Below are positions 39,160 through 49,914 of a stretch of 64,000 nucleotides of DNA, one piece after another. The stretch lies in NCBI GenBank assembly GCA_046330135.1, contig JAXLTI010000010.1, positions 1 to 64,000 of the forward strand, read 5' to 3'. Position numbers and translations under genes: made by a program. This DNA comes from CAYYFX01 sp046330135 (GTDB lineage: Bacteria; ARS69). The notes beneath the pieces are model-generated. The model was not told the origin of the DNA, ran no database searches, and was given only the letters and a program-made list of their open reading frames with translations. Each line of letters starts with the position of its first letter. Position 1 is the first letter of the stretch.

Positions 39160-40383
39160 CCCACCCGCGCACTCCGTCCCCCCGCTCGTCCCCAGGGCAT
39201 AGACCACGTCGTTCGCATTCGGATTCCAGGCCGTAGCCGCCCCGGTCACCGCATCGAGTGCTGCCATGTAGTTTCGCGTCTGCCCGCCGACGCTTGTGAA
39301 ATAGCCGCCTGCGTAGACCGTCCCACCGTTCAACGCCAAGGCGTAGACGTAGCTGTTCGCACTCGGGTTCCAGGCCGTCGCGGCCCCGCTCACCGCGTCC
39401 AGCGCCGCGAGCATGTTCCGCGCCTGCCCGCCGACGCTCGTGAAGCCTCCGCCCGCGTAGACCGCCCCCCCGCTCAACACCAGGGCCAGGACGTCGCGGT
39501 TCGCATTCGGATCCCAGGGCGTGGCCGCCCCGGTCACCGCGTCGAGCGCGGCGATGTAGTTGCGGCTCTGCCCGCCGATGCTCCTGAATTCCCCGCCCAC
39601 GTACACCGTACTCCCGCTCAAGACCAAGGCGGAGACGTAATTGTTCGCACTCGGATCCCAGGCCGTGGCCTGCCCCGACACCACATCCAGCGCCGCGATG
39701 CGGTTCCGCGGCTTCCCCCCGATGCTCGTGAACCCACCGCCCGCGTACACCGTCCCCCCGCTCACCGCCAGGGTTAGGACCCAGGAGTTCGCGTTCGGTT
39801 TCCAGTCCGTAGCTGCCCCCGTCGTCGCATCGAGCGCGGCGATGTAGTCCCGCGGCTCCCCGCCGATGTTCCTAAAGTACCCGCCGGCGTAGACCGTATT
39901 CCCGCCCACCGCCAGGGCGGAGACGCCGCCCCCGTCGGCCTTCGGGTCCCACGAAGCGACGCTGCCGTCGGCGAGGATGTGCGCGAGATTGGAGCGAGCG
40001 AGCCCGCCCACGTAGGTGAAGGAACCGCCGATGTACCACCCGCCCTGGCCATCGGAGGTGACAGCCCGGACCGTACCCAGCACCTTCGGGAATGGTGGGA
40101 CCGGCCGCCCACTGGCGGCGTCCAGTGACACGAAGCCACCCGTGCCGGGACCGACGCGGCGGAAATCGCCCCCCAGGTAGATCACCTGTCCCGCTCGCGC
40201 GACGACGCGGACGCCCGCCTCGCCCCCCGGCCCGCTCCCATCAGTCGCCCACAGTTTCGTGTCGACCACGGCCTGCCCAGCTGAGGAAGGCCGCGCCAGG
40301 GCAGCGGCGCTGAGCGCGACCACCAGGAGGGTCTGCCACGCGAATCGGTTCTGATCGGTGAACAGGCGGAGAGGAGTCGACAT
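39151..40383 (-). pseudogene. 5' part of a delta-60 repeat secreted protein, cut off by an IS
   Basis: This part has a signal peptide (WQTLLVVALSAAALARPSSAG after the ATG at 40383) and repeat units 1-7 plus the start of unit 8, where AGGRFT is followed by IS-encoded residues. The frame runs into the IS and stops at TAG (39115), so a truncated 423-residue product without the C-terminal sorting tag could be made. The ancestral protein was 825 residues. A CCTGG/CCAGG hairpin lies in its leader. Confidence 0.85.
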
Positions 40384-40402
40384 TTCCGCACCCCCCTTCG
40401 AT

Positions 40403-40427
40403 ACCCTGGGAGGTTCGTCACCAGGGT
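40403..40427 (-). other. Small hairpin in the leader of the split repeat gene
   Basis: ACCCTGG/CCAGGGT pair over an 11-nt loop, about 20-45 nt upstream of the repeat gene's ATG. An AT-rich stretch (about 40437-40465) further upstream may hold the promoter. No known RNA element is recognised. Confidence 0.25.
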
Positions 40428-40540
40428 TCGGAACGGGGTAATTATTGAACGAACGTAAATGTGAAGTCCAGATTCTGCGGGGCATTCCGCGCCGAATGGA
40501 CAGGTCCAGCCGCGGGCTGTCCTCAACTGGGCAGCTTGCT

Positions 40541-41782
<1,242 letters not shown>

Positions 41783-41910
41783 GCGCGTCTCCGAGGCGAT
41801 GGGGTCGGAAGGCCCCGAAGATACGCGATCGCGACGGGAGGGAGAAGCCACCGGGGCGCCCGCAGCGGGCGGACGGGGCACGCATCAGCCCCCGAGCGCA
41901 GCTCGCGAGG

Positions 41911-44178
41911 CTAGCGGGCGCGCGTCACGCGCCGCGCCTGGGTCTCCCCGAGGGCGCGCAGCCGCACGAAGTACACGCCCGGGGCCACGTCGAGCCCGCC
42001 CGCGTCCTTGCCATCCCAGCGGATCTCGTGCGGGCCCGGTCCGAGCGGATCGTTCACGAGCGTCCGCACGAGCCTTCCGGCGACGTCGTACACGCGGAGA
42101 TCTGCCGTCGCGGGTCGTGCGAGCGTGAAGGGGAGCCACGTCTCCGCCGTGAACGGGCACGGGCGCGAGACGCCGAGAACGACCGGCCCGGCGGGCATCG
42201 CGTCGGCCGCGCCGGCAGCCTGCAACGCGTCACCGCGCGGCGGATCCCACTCGGCGAGCCGGTGGAAGAGGCGATCGCGCTCGCACTGGGACGGGAAGAA
42301 CAACAGGCCGTCCCAATCGGGGCCATCCGCCACGTAGGCCCCATACATTCCCGCAGCGACCCCGACCGCGTGGCCCGGCGTGTCCACGCTGCCGACGAGA
42401 CGTGGCGCGTCCGGGTCCGAGACGTCGACGACCACCAACCCCGCCCCGTCGGAAGCGACATAGGCGTAACCGCCGCGCACCGCGACATCCCGCGTCCGCT
42501 CGAGGAAGGACAGCCGTCCCGCGAGATGCGGCGAGGCGGGATCCGAGATGTCCGCGACCTCGAAGCCGGGACGCTCACCCGCGAGGTACGCGTGGGAACC
42601 CGCGACCGCGACGCCGCCGACCCACCCGGTCGTCGCCAGGGACGCCACGAGGACCGGATGCGCGGGATCGAGGATGTCCACGACTTCGAGATCTCCGTCC
42701 GCCGCGTAGGCGTATGCGCCGGCCACCGCGAGGCCCGTGACTTGGCCGGGGAGAGCAAGCGCACCCTCCGCTGCGGGATGCCGCGGGTTAGCAACGTCGA
42801 TCACGCGGAGCGAGTCCCCCAGCGCGAGATAGACGCGAGAGTCGCTCGCGGCGATGGACGCGGCCGAGTCCTCCGGCGAGCCGCACGGAAGCTCCGCCAC
42901 GAGCGCCGGGTTCATCGGGTGCGAGACGTCCACCACCTGAAGGCCTGAGCCCGCGGATGCGACGAAGGCGTACGGGGCGTCGCCGTCCACGCAGACGTCG
43001 ACCGGCCCCGCGGGACCCGGCAGAAGCACGGCGTTGATCCGGGTCGGGTTGAAGGTGGAAGCGTCCAGCACCGTCAAGCAATGGCTGGCCGGGCTCCCGG
43101 AGGTCCCCACGGCGTAAGCGTAGTTCCGCCGGGCGGCAACGGCGTCCGCCGGATTACGGCCGATCGCCGTGCGATACCGGACCGCACTCGGATTGCCCGC
43201 CTCGATGATCCGAAGACCGGACGGCTCGCCGGTCGCGACGAAGACCCGGGTCCCGGCGACCGTGATGCCGCCGGCCTGGCCCCTCACGCCGCAATTCGCC
43301 TGCCACTGAGGAGCGCGCGGGTCGGAGACGTCGATGACCTGCAGCGTGAGCGCCTCCCGTTCCCTCGCCATCACGAAGGCATGGTCCCCGGAGACGGCCA
43401 CGCGGAGACCGTCGGCGAGGATGAAGATGTACGCGCCGAGCCTGTCGTGCGTCTGCGGGCCGGTCACGTCGAAGAGGGTCAGTGACGAACCGACTACGTA
43501 ACAGAGGCCGCCTTGCAGAGCCACGTCGTAGCAGGGTTCGCGGAGAGACACGTGGGACCTCAGACGAGGCGAAGCCGGGCTCGTCACGTCGACGATCAGG
43601 AGAGACTCGCCCCCGACGACGCAGGCCACACCTCCCTCGACGGCGACTCTCATCGCTTCGTCGAGGCTGAGCCATCCGATGACCGCTGGAGCCGTGGGAT
43701 CCGCCACGTCGACGACGAGGAGACCACCCCACCCGCCCAACACGCCGACGGCGAAGAGCTTCGTGCCCTCGAGCGTCAGGTCGTGCAATCCCCCGGGCAA
43801 GGCGAGAGTGGCGACGAGCGACGGCGCCTCCGGGTCCGACACCCGAACGACTTCGATCGGCCCGTCGGCGACGTAGGCGTAGGTGCCGTCCGTCACCACG
43901 GCTTCCGCCATCCCGCTCAACCGCAGGCGCGAGACGACCCGCGGCGACGCCGGGTCCGCGAAGTCGACGACGGCGAGGCCCTCCCCGCCGTCGGCGACGT
44001 ACGCGTAGTGCCCCGCCACCGCGACGTCGAGGCCGGAGCCGGGCGTAGCGACGCTCCCGACGATCCGGAGGTAGTCATGGTAGTCGACGCACTCGGTCGC
44101 ACCCGCCACGGGCGCGCCCGAGGCCGCACTCGCGACGAGGACTCCTGCGAAGACCCGGAGCAACTCGCGGACCGCCAT
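41911..44178 (-). CDS. Secreted LVIVD-repeat protein with FlgD-like C-terminal tag
   Basis: The 755-residue exported protein has a short signal peptide (LLRVFAGVLVASAASGAP). It has about 12 LVIVD-type repeats, for example GLAVVDFADPASPRVV and GLVVVDVSDPDAPRLVG, which form beta-propeller blades. The last 85 residues are the shared Ig-like tag (SRPCPFTAETWLPF, YDVAGRLVRTL, WDGKDAGGLD, GVYFVRLRALG). Such proteins occur on the surface of FCB-type bacteria; function is unknown. ATG at 44178. Confidence 0.85.
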   Translation of the reverse strand: MAVRELLRVFAGVLVASAASGAPVAGATECVDYHDYLRIVGSVATPGSGLDVAVAGHYAYVADGGEGLAVVDFADPASPRVVSRLRLSGMAEAVVTDGTYAYVADGPIEVVRVSDPEAPSLVATLALPGGLHDLTLEGTKLFAVGVLGGWGGLLVVDVADPTAPAVIGWLSLDEAMRVAVEGGVACVVGGESLLIVDVTSPASPRLRSHVSLREPCYDVALQGGLCYVVGSSLTLFDVTGPQTHDRLGAYIFILADGLRVAVSGDHAFVMAREREALTLQVIDVSDPRAPQWQANCGVRGQAGGITVAGTRVFVATGEPSGLRIIEAGNPSAVRYRTAIGRNPADAVAARRNYAYAVGTSGSPASHCLTVLDASTFNPTRINAVLLPGPAGPVDVCVDGDAPYAFVASAGSGLQVVDVSHPMNPALVAELPCGSPEDSAASIAASDSRVYLALGDSLRVIDVANPRHPAAEGALALPGQVTGLAVAGAYAYAADGDLEVVDILDPAHPVLVASLATTGWVGGVAVAGSHAYLAGERPGFEVADISDPASPHLAGRLSFLERTRDVAVRGGYAYVASDGAGLVVVDVSDPDAPRLVGSVDTPGHAVGVAAGMYGAYVADGPDWDGLLFFPSQCERDRLFHRLAEWDPPRGDALQAAGAADAMPAGPVVLGVSRPCPFTAETWLPFTLARPATADLRVYDVAGRLVRTLVNDPLGPGPHEIRWDGKDAGGLDVAPGVYFVRLRALGETQARRVTRAR

Positions 44179-44321
44179 GAACTTCCCCTCTCCGGGAATA
44201 TCGGAGAGCAGAGACCATGCCGGTCAGAAAACGCGAGGACCCCCGCGATTCCCTGCGCCACCGATCAAAACCCACTCGCGCGTGAGCCCCGCGTCTCCGA
44301 GCAGAACGCGTGGACCGGGCG

Positions 44322-47300
44322 TCAGCGCACGAGCACGACCCGCCGGACGAAGCCGCGCTCGCCCACTTCGAGGCGAACGAAGTAGATCCCGGCGGCCACC
44401 GCGCGCCCCGCGTCGTCGCGCCCGTCCCACACCACGCGCGCGCGCCCGAGCGTGAGGCTCGTCCCGAGCGTGCGGACCCGGCGGCCCGTCACGTCGTGAA
44501 CGTCGAGGCGGGCGGCGGCGCCGGCCGTGGCCACGCCCACGTCGAAGGCGACCGGTCCGGAGGTGGGCATCGCGCCGAGGATGGCGAGGCCGTCCGCGAG
44601 CGCCGGCGAGCCGAGCGACACCTCGCGCGGCCCCTCGAACGCGACGTCGTGCGCGGCGAGGATACGCAGCACCGAGCCGCCCGCGTCGGCGCGAAGGACG
44701 AGGCTCGCCACTTCGCCGCCCGCACCCCTTGCGCTGCCGACGCTGCTCGCATCAGCGACGCCGCCCGCGCCGTTCGAGCCCGCGCCGTACCCGCCGACGC
44801 GCAGCGTTCCGTCACCGCTCACGCGACCCTCGAAATCCGTCCAACCGGCCGTCGCCGCCGCGCGCACCGACGTCACCGAAGCCCCGCCCAGTGCGATCTC
44901 GAGCCCGGCTGCGCGCGGCGCGCCATTCGGCGCGAGCAAGGGCACGATCCACTCCCCCGCCTCGCCCCGGCGCGGCGTCCCCCACGCGAGCGCCGGCGTC
45001 CCGCCGCGAGGCGCCGCGGTGCCGCACGGATTCGGGTCCGCGTTCGCAAGGCACGGCAAGGGCGTGGGATCGACGACGCAGAGCACGCGCTCGTAGATCG
45101 AGAGCGCATCTCCCGGCGTCACGAGGCTGTCGCAGTTCGCGTCCGCCGCTTCGACCTCGCAGGACCCCGGCGCCTGGCAGACCGCATCAGCCGGGAGGAT
45201 CTGTCCGTTGAGGAAGATCTTGAGCGCGCAGAGCGCGTCGTTCGCGGTGAGCGCGCCGTCGCTGTTCACGTCGCCGTCGCCGAAGGGGCACTCCGCGATC
45301 GTGAGCGTGGAGCAGCACGGCCGCACGCCCGCGAGATCCTCGATGGGCTCGATGACGCGGATCTCCGACGTGGAGCCGGCGGCGCAGGTGTCGCACGGCG
45401 CGTTGAACTTGAGCCGCACGAGGGTCCCCGTGGAGCCCGAAGGAATCGGCGTGGTCCCGAAGCCGCCGCACGTGAGCCGCCCCGGCTCGTTCTGCTGCGC
45501 GAGCACGACGAAGCCGGCCGAGAGCCCTTCCGCCTTCGTCGAGTCGAGGAAGACGAGGTGGTGCGCGTCGTACGTGAGCTGGAAGCCGAAGCTCTGGATC
45601 GCGCGCGGCGCACCCGCGAGCGCCACGTCCAGCCAGAACGAGTAGTCGTGGGTGGCGGAGACGTCCGCCGGGCGCAGCGAGGGCGGGTTGCACGGGAGCG
45701 CGCAGTTCACGAGCCCGTTCCCTCCCACCGGCACCGGCAGGGACGGGTTCGTCTGCGCGTTCGACGCGATCGTCAGCGTGGCGGCGAAGGGCCCCACCGA
45801 GTCCGGCGTGAACGTGACCGTGAGGGACTCCGCCGCCGCCGGCGACAGGGAGAACGCGGTGGGCAGCGCCGAGAACGTGGGCGCGGACGACGTCACGCTC
45901 GTCACCGTGAGCTGCTGGCTCCCCGTGTTGCGGACCACGAGCTTCTTCGTGTCGCTCGTCCCGGCCTCGACCCCGCCGAAGGAGAGGCTCGGGGGGCTCA
46001 CGCCGATCTCCGGGAAGCCCGTGAGCGAGAGGTGCGCGGGCACGTCGACGTACGGGTGTAGGGGATCGTTCGCGGACACACGGACGGCCAGGTCGTACTC
46101 GCCCGCGGGAAGGCTCCCGGGATCGAACGTGAGCCCGATCGACGTGGAGAGCGCCGGCCCGAGCGAGCCGGACACGGAATCCGGTCGGATCCAGAGGTCC
46201 CCCGCCAGATAGCCGAAGGTGTTCGTGCCGAACACGTGGTTGTCCGCCGAGACGCCGCCCGCCTCCTGGATCGTGACGTCGTTGAACAGCTCGTCGCCGC
46301 AGACGGCCACGCGACCCACGCCCACCACCTCGGCACCCACGAGCGGACGGTCGGCGTTGTCGAGGATGACCGTGACGGCGGGCGTGGGCGTCGACAGCGT
46401 GCGCACGCCCACGCCCACCCAGAGGCGCGAGACGCCGGCCGTCATCGGGTGCGCGATGATGCGGCTGCCGGTGATCACCGCCTGGTTGGTCCCGTTCGTC
46501 GCGAGCATCCGGATCTGCGAGCCGATCGCGGTGAGGAGCGCGTTGTAGCGCGCGATCGACACGCCGTTGTCGCCGATGAGCAGCACGCCGCCGCCGGCCT
46601 CGACCCAATTCGCGATCGCGGTGCGCTCGGCGACGCTCCAGTCCGACGTCACGTCCTCGGAGACGTAGACGCGCGCGCCCGAGAGGAGCTGCGGCGTGAT
46701 CGCGTCGCCGGTCTGCGGGAGCACCTCCTGCACCGTGGCACCTTGCGCGCGGAGGTCCCCCACCACCGTGGACCACTGGAGCGTGCCGCTCTGCCCCTTC
46801 GAGCGGTCCCACAGCACCCGCACGCCGTTCAGCCCGCGGAGCCCCACCGCCGGCTGGATCGAGATCGTCCACGCCAGCGCGGTCTCCCCCTGGTTCTGGA
46901 TCGTGAGCGTGCGCTGCGCGGTCTGCCCCACGGTGAGGGCGACCGTGAACGAAGGGGGCTGCACGGACAGGAGCGGCCCCCCCGCCCCGGCGCCCGAGAG
47001 GGGGACGGTGACCTCCGGGCGCACGGGGTCGTTCGACGAGAGCAGCAGCGAGGCGGAGACGGCGCCGGCGACCAGCGGGCGGAACGCGACCTCGATCGGC
47101 AGGCTGTGGCCCGCCGTCACGATGGTGCCCGCTGGGACGCCACCGCCGGTCCCGCCGATCGCGAAGGCCGGGTCGTCCACGACGGGCGCGCCGAGCACGA
47201 GGTCCGTGGTGCCGTCGTTGGTGACGGTGACGGTGTCCCGCACGAGCGCCCCGACGAGCACGGGGCCGAAATCCAGGGACGGCGGCGCCACCGAGATGGA

Positions 47301-47462
47301 GGCGGCGCGGCCGCGGGGGGACGCCGCCGTGATGGAAGCGAGGCGCCCGCCCGGGAAGCTCGCCGCAGCGGGGGCGCCCGCGCGCTCGTCGTGGACGGAC
47401 CCCGCACCGACGGCGAGTCCGGCGAGAAGAAGGAGCGGCAGCGCGGCGGAGGGGGCTCTCAT
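44322..47462 (-). CDS. Secreted multi-domain protein: ASH domains, cohesin, dockerin and FlgD-like tag
   Basis: The 1046-residue protein starts with a signal peptide. It holds two N-terminal HYDIN/ASH-like (choice-of-anchor) domains (SISVAPPSLDFGPVLVG; LLSVQPPSFTVAL), a glutamine-amidotransferase-like or DUF4350-like stretch (GGGVLLIGDNGVSIARYN) and a third ASH domain (PEIGVSPPSLSFGGVE). A cohesin-like domain (about 610-720) and a dockerin with two calcium loops (GDGDVNSDGALTANDAL and DANCDSLVTPGDAL) follow. A second cohesin-like domain and the C-terminal tag (HDVTGRRVRTL, WDGRDDAGR, GIYFVRLEVG) complete it. Cohesin and dockerin in one chain suggest surface assembly or polymerisation. No catalytic domain was seen. 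It is on the same strand and 9 nt from the choice-of-anchor J gene. Confidence 0.85.
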   Translation of the reverse strand: MRAPSAALPLLLLAGLAVGAGSVHDERAGAPAAASFPGGRLASITAASPRGRAASISVAPPSLDFGPVLVGALVRDTVTVTNDGTTDLVLGAPVVDDPAFAIGGTGGGVPAGTIVTAGHSLPIEVAFRPLVAGAVSASLLLSSNDPVRPEVTVPLSGAGAGGPLLSVQPPSFTVALTVGQTAQRTLTIQNQGETALAWTISIQPAVGLRGLNGVRVLWDRSKGQSGTLQWSTVVGDLRAQGATVQEVLPQTGDAITPQLLSGARVYVSEDVTSDWSVAERTAIANWVEAGGGVLLIGDNGVSIARYNALLTAIGSQIRMLATNGTNQAVITGSRIIAHPMTAGVSRLWVGVGVRTLSTPTPAVTVILDNADRPLVGAEVVGVGRVAVCGDELFNDVTIQEAGGVSADNHVFGTNTFGYLAGDLWIRPDSVSGSLGPALSTSIGLTFDPGSLPAGEYDLAVRVSANDPLHPYVDVPAHLSLTGFPEIGVSPPSLSFGGVEAGTSDTKKLVVRNTGSQQLTVTSVTSSAPTFSALPTAFSLSPAAAESLTVTFTPDSVGPFAATLTIASNAQTNPSLPVPVGGNGLVNCALPCNPPSLRPADVSATHDYSFWLDVALAGAPRAIQSFGFQLTYDAHHLVFLDSTKAEGLSAGFVVLAQQNEPGRLTCGGFGTTPIPSGSTGTLVRLKFNAPCDTCAAGSTSEIRVIEPIEDLAGVRPCCSTLTIAECPFGDGDVNSDGALTANDALCALKIFLNGQILPADAVCQAPGSCEVEAADANCDSLVTPGDALSIYERVLCVVDPTPLPCLANADPNPCGTAAPRGGTPALAWGTPRRGEAGEWIVPLLAPNGAPRAAGLEIALGGASVTSVRAAATAGWTDFEGRVSGDGTLRVGGYGAGSNGAGGVADASSVGSARGAGGEVASLVLRADAGGSVLRILAAHDVAFEGPREVSLGSPALADGLAILGAMPTSGPVAFDVGVATAGAAARLDVHDVTGRRVRTLGTSLTLGRARVVWDGRDDAGRAVAAGIYFVRLEVGERGFVRRVVLVR

Positions 47463-47471
47463 GCCGCGCCC

Positions 47472-48602
47472 TCAGCGCGCTCCGTCGCGATAGACCGACT
47501 TGAGCCGCCCCCAGGTGGCCGGCTCGACCGCGACGGTCGGTGCGATCGTCCCGTCCACGGCGAACTCTCCCGCGGCAGTCCCGTAGCCCGACGCGATGAG
47601 CCAGTACGTCCGCGCGAGGGCGGTGCCGTTCGTGACGGTCACGCTCGCGGCGCCGCCGAAGCCGCGCTCTCCGTCGACGCAGCTTCCGCCGGGATCGGCG
47701 CAGTTCGAGATGGCGAAGAGCGTGACGTCCCAGCCGCCCACGGGCGTCATCGTGGCGCTGAGCGCGTGATGCGCGGGCAACGACACCTTCCACACGACGT
47801 CTTTGCCGTCGTGCGTGTACCCGGTGCAGCTCTGCGGCATGGAGAGGGGGTAGTCGTCCGTGGCCAGGAGATTGTCCCCGGTCACGTGGAAGGGGCCTTC
47901 GCCGGGGCCGAGCACGTAGCCGTGCGCGTCCGCGCCCGCGCAGTCGTCGTTCTCCGGAGGAGCGGGCGGAGCGAGGTAGCCCACCAGAACGTCGTCCAGC
48001 GAGAGATCGGCCGCGTCGATTCCCTTGTAGCGGAAGCGGACGCGCAGGAGCCCCGGCACTCCCGCGTATGCCGAGAGATCGAGGACGGTGTTGCGCCACG
48101 CCCAGCCCGTCTCCGGGAAGCCCGTGAGCGTGAAGATCTCGGTCCACGTGGTGCCGTCCAGCGAGGCGTGCACCTGGAAGAACGTGTTCGCGCCCTGGAA
48201 CCAGAACGGATCCGTGCGCCACCAGAAGGAGAGGCGGAGGTTCGTGCCGGGGGACGACGAGACGTCCATCGTGGACGAGACGAGCTTCTCGTCCTGGATC
48301 GACGTGGACTGCGCGCGGATCAGCGCTGCCCCCACGCCGGAGCGCACCCAGGGCGCGGTGGTGGTGCGGGTCCAGCGGTTCGTGGGGTGGATCGGCGCGT
48401 ACGTCCATCCGGCCGGCGGGAACGCCGTCCCTTCGAAGCCTTCGCTCAGGAAGTCCCCGCGCACCACGAGACGGGGTGCGGTGGTGGTGATGGGAGGCGC
48501 GACGGCGGCGGACGGGGAGGCGGGCGGCGCGCCGAGGAGGCACGCGGCGACGAGCGTGCGCACGACGTTACGCAGGCCCACGGCCCGGGCGAATCGTCCC
48601 AT
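47472..48602 (-). CDS. Secreted choice-of-anchor J/PPC-like domain protein
   Basis: This 376-residue exported protein has a signal peptide. A choice-of-anchor J (MAM-like) domain begins at SEGFEGTAFPPAGWT, and NLRLSFWWRTDPFW and LLRVRFRYKG are typical of this jelly-roll. A PPC-like or bacterial pre-peptidase domain follows (NDDCAGADAHGY, WDVTLFAISNC). Unlike neighbours it lacks the FlgD-like tag and ends RLKSVYRDGAR. It overlaps no gene and is 9 nt upstream of the cohesin-dockerin gene in transcription order, so the two are probably co-expressed. Confidence 0.72.
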   Translation of the reverse strand: MGRFARAVGLRNVVRTLVAACLLGAPPASPSAAVAPPITTTAPRLVVRGDFLSEGFEGTAFPPAGWTYAPIHPTNRWTRTTTAPWVRSGVGAALIRAQSTSIQDEKLVSSTMDVSSSPGTNLRLSFWWRTDPFWFQGANTFFQVHASLDGTTWTEIFTLTGFPETGWAWRNTVLDLSAYAGVPGLLRVRFRYKGIDAADLSLDDVLVGYLAPPAPPENDDCAGADAHGYVLGPGEGPFHVTGDNLLATDDYPLSMPQSCTGYTHDGKDVVWKVSLPAHHALSATMTPVGGWDVTLFAISNCADPGGSCVDGERGFGGAASVTVTNGTALARTYWLIASGYGTAAGEFAVDGTIAPTVAVEPATWGRLKSVYRDGAR

Positions 48603-48661
48603 CCCCGCGTCCCCTTCCCGGAGCCCAACGCGGGGAGCATAGCGCGTCTACTCGCCGCGGG

Positions 48662-49525
48662 CTACCGCTTCGGCGCCGCGGGCGAGTCCCGCTCGATCGG
48701 CGCCCCCACGAGGTTGCCCCATTCCGTCCACGAGCCGTCGTAGTTCTTCACGTTCTTCAGGCCCAGGAGGTACTTCAGGACGAACCACGTGTGCGACGAG
48801 CGCTCCCCGATGCGGCAGTACGCGATCGTGGCGTTCCCGTTCTTGAGACCGCGGCCCGAGTAGAGCGCCGCCAGCTCCTCCGCCGATTTGAACGTGCCGT
48901 CCTCGCGGGCGGCCATCGCCCAGGGCACGCTCATGGCGCCGGGGATGTGCCCTGCGCGCTGCGCGGTCTCCATCATTCCCGGCGGCGCGATCACCTTGCC
49001 CGTGAACTCGTCCGGGGAGCGGACGTCCACGAGGTTCGTGCCGCCCGAGCGCAGGGCGTCCTCGACGTCCTTGCGGAACGCGCGCACCGAGGTGTCCGGG
49101 CCGCTCGCGCGGTACGTCGCGGGCTTCGGCGCCGGTACCGCCGTGACGTACGGCAGGCCCTCCTTCTCCCACTTGATGCGCCCGCCGTTCAACAGCCGAA
49201 CGTCGGCGTGTCCGTAGATCTTGAACTGCCAGAGCGCCCACGCCGCGAACCAGTTGTTCGAGTCGCCGTAGAGGATGACGGTCGAGTCGTTCCCGATCCC
49301 CGCGCTCCCGCACAGCGCCTCGAACTGGGTCTTGTCCGCGAGATCCCGGCGCACGGGATCGTTCAGGTCGGTCTCCCAGCTCCAGCCGACCGCGCCCTCG
49401 ATGTGACCCTGACGATAAAGGTCCGGGTTCACGTCGACCTCGACGAGCCGGACCTTCGAGTCACCCCGGTGCTCGAGGACCCACTTCGCATCGACCAGCG
49501 TCTCCGGATGAGCGTACTGACTCAT
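48662..49525 (-). CDS. Thiosulfate/3-mercaptopyruvate sulfurtransferase (rhodanese)
   Basis: This 287-residue tandem-rhodanese protein has the inactive N-terminal domain and the catalytic C-terminal domain. The active-site loop is CRIGERSS with catalytic Cys237; the CRxGxR form is typical of thiosulfate sulfurtransferases. GRIKWEKEGLP and the VDVRSPDEFTGK motif (CH2A) are visible. No signal peptide is present, so it is cytoplasmic. It moves sulfane sulphur to cyanide or other thiophiles. ATG at 49525. Confidence 0.92.
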   Translation of the reverse strand: MSQYAHPETLVDAKWVLEHRGDSKVRLVEVDVNPDLYRQGHIEGAVGWSWETDLNDPVRRDLADKTQFEALCGSAGIGNDSTVILYGDSNNWFAAWALWQFKIYGHADVRLLNGGRIKWEKEGLPYVTAVPAPKPATYRASGPDTSVRAFRKDVEDALRSGGTNLVDVRSPDEFTGKVIAPPGMMETAQRAGHIPGAMSVPWAMAAREDGTFKSAEELAALYSGRGLKNGNATIAYCRIGERSSHTWFVLKYLLGLKNVKNYDGSWTEWGNLVGAPIERDSPAAPKR

Positions 49526-49612
49526 GACATCACCTCGAACTCGAAAGGGTAGCTCGCGACGCGCGCCGTGCGCGTTCGAAGGCCTCGAAGAGAAGGCGGA
49601 ATATGTCGCGGG

Positions 49613-49825
49613 TCAGCGACAGTGCCGCTCGGTGCCGAGCTCCGGGAACGGCACCTCTTTCCGCTCGAGGACTTCGCGACAGCTGTGGGAAAGATAAGCG
49701 TCGGCGTCGTCCGTGCGGAAGCCGCAGAAGTTGCACCACCAGGCAGGCTCGGGAGACTTCGGCTCGGGGGTGGGTAGAGGTTGCAAGGCCGGTTCCCTCG
49801 GGAAGGTGCGACGACCGCGAGACAT
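49613..49825 (-). CDS. Small zinc-finger-like protein
   Basis: This 70-residue protein has a disordered Pro-rich N-terminus and a compact zinc-binding pattern: WWCNFCGFRTDDADAYLSHSC, i.e. C-x2-C ... H-x-C. One strong zinc site is likely; whether it binds nucleic acid or protein is unknown. The frame continues upstream without a good start, so ATG at 49825 is tentative. It lies between the rhodanese and the aminopeptidase genes on the same strand. Confidence 0.6.
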   Translation of the reverse strand: MSRGRRTFPREPALQPLPTPEPKSPEPAWWCNFCGFRTDDADAYLSHSCREVLERKEVPFPELGTERHCR

Positions 49826-49914
49826 GATTATGGGGGCTGCGGCCTCCCGGTCGCAAGAGCGGGCGCCGAGTATGCGAGCGCCCGCTCTTGTTCTTCCGAG
49901 GTGCAGGCGGTCGC

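Larger units (their letters stand above)
36850..40190 (-). repeat. 14 tandem 144-bp coding repeats (delta-60 type)
   Basis: The split gene carries about 14 tandem 48-residue (144-bp) units with consensus GGxFTSIGGQxRNxIAALDAVTGAATAW (cut here for length; core FTSIGGQ). DNA identity between units is high, for example at 39551 and 39695, exactly 144 nt apart. The IS interrupts unit 8. Fourteen units could fold into two seven-bladed beta-propellers; that is inference. Confidence 0.7.

Noticed and set aside
39115..40485. Treating the repeat gene's 5' part as an intact gene
   Set aside because: It runs into the IS terminal repeat, lacks the C-terminal tag, and the target duplication plus exact frame restoration show it is half of a disrupted gene.
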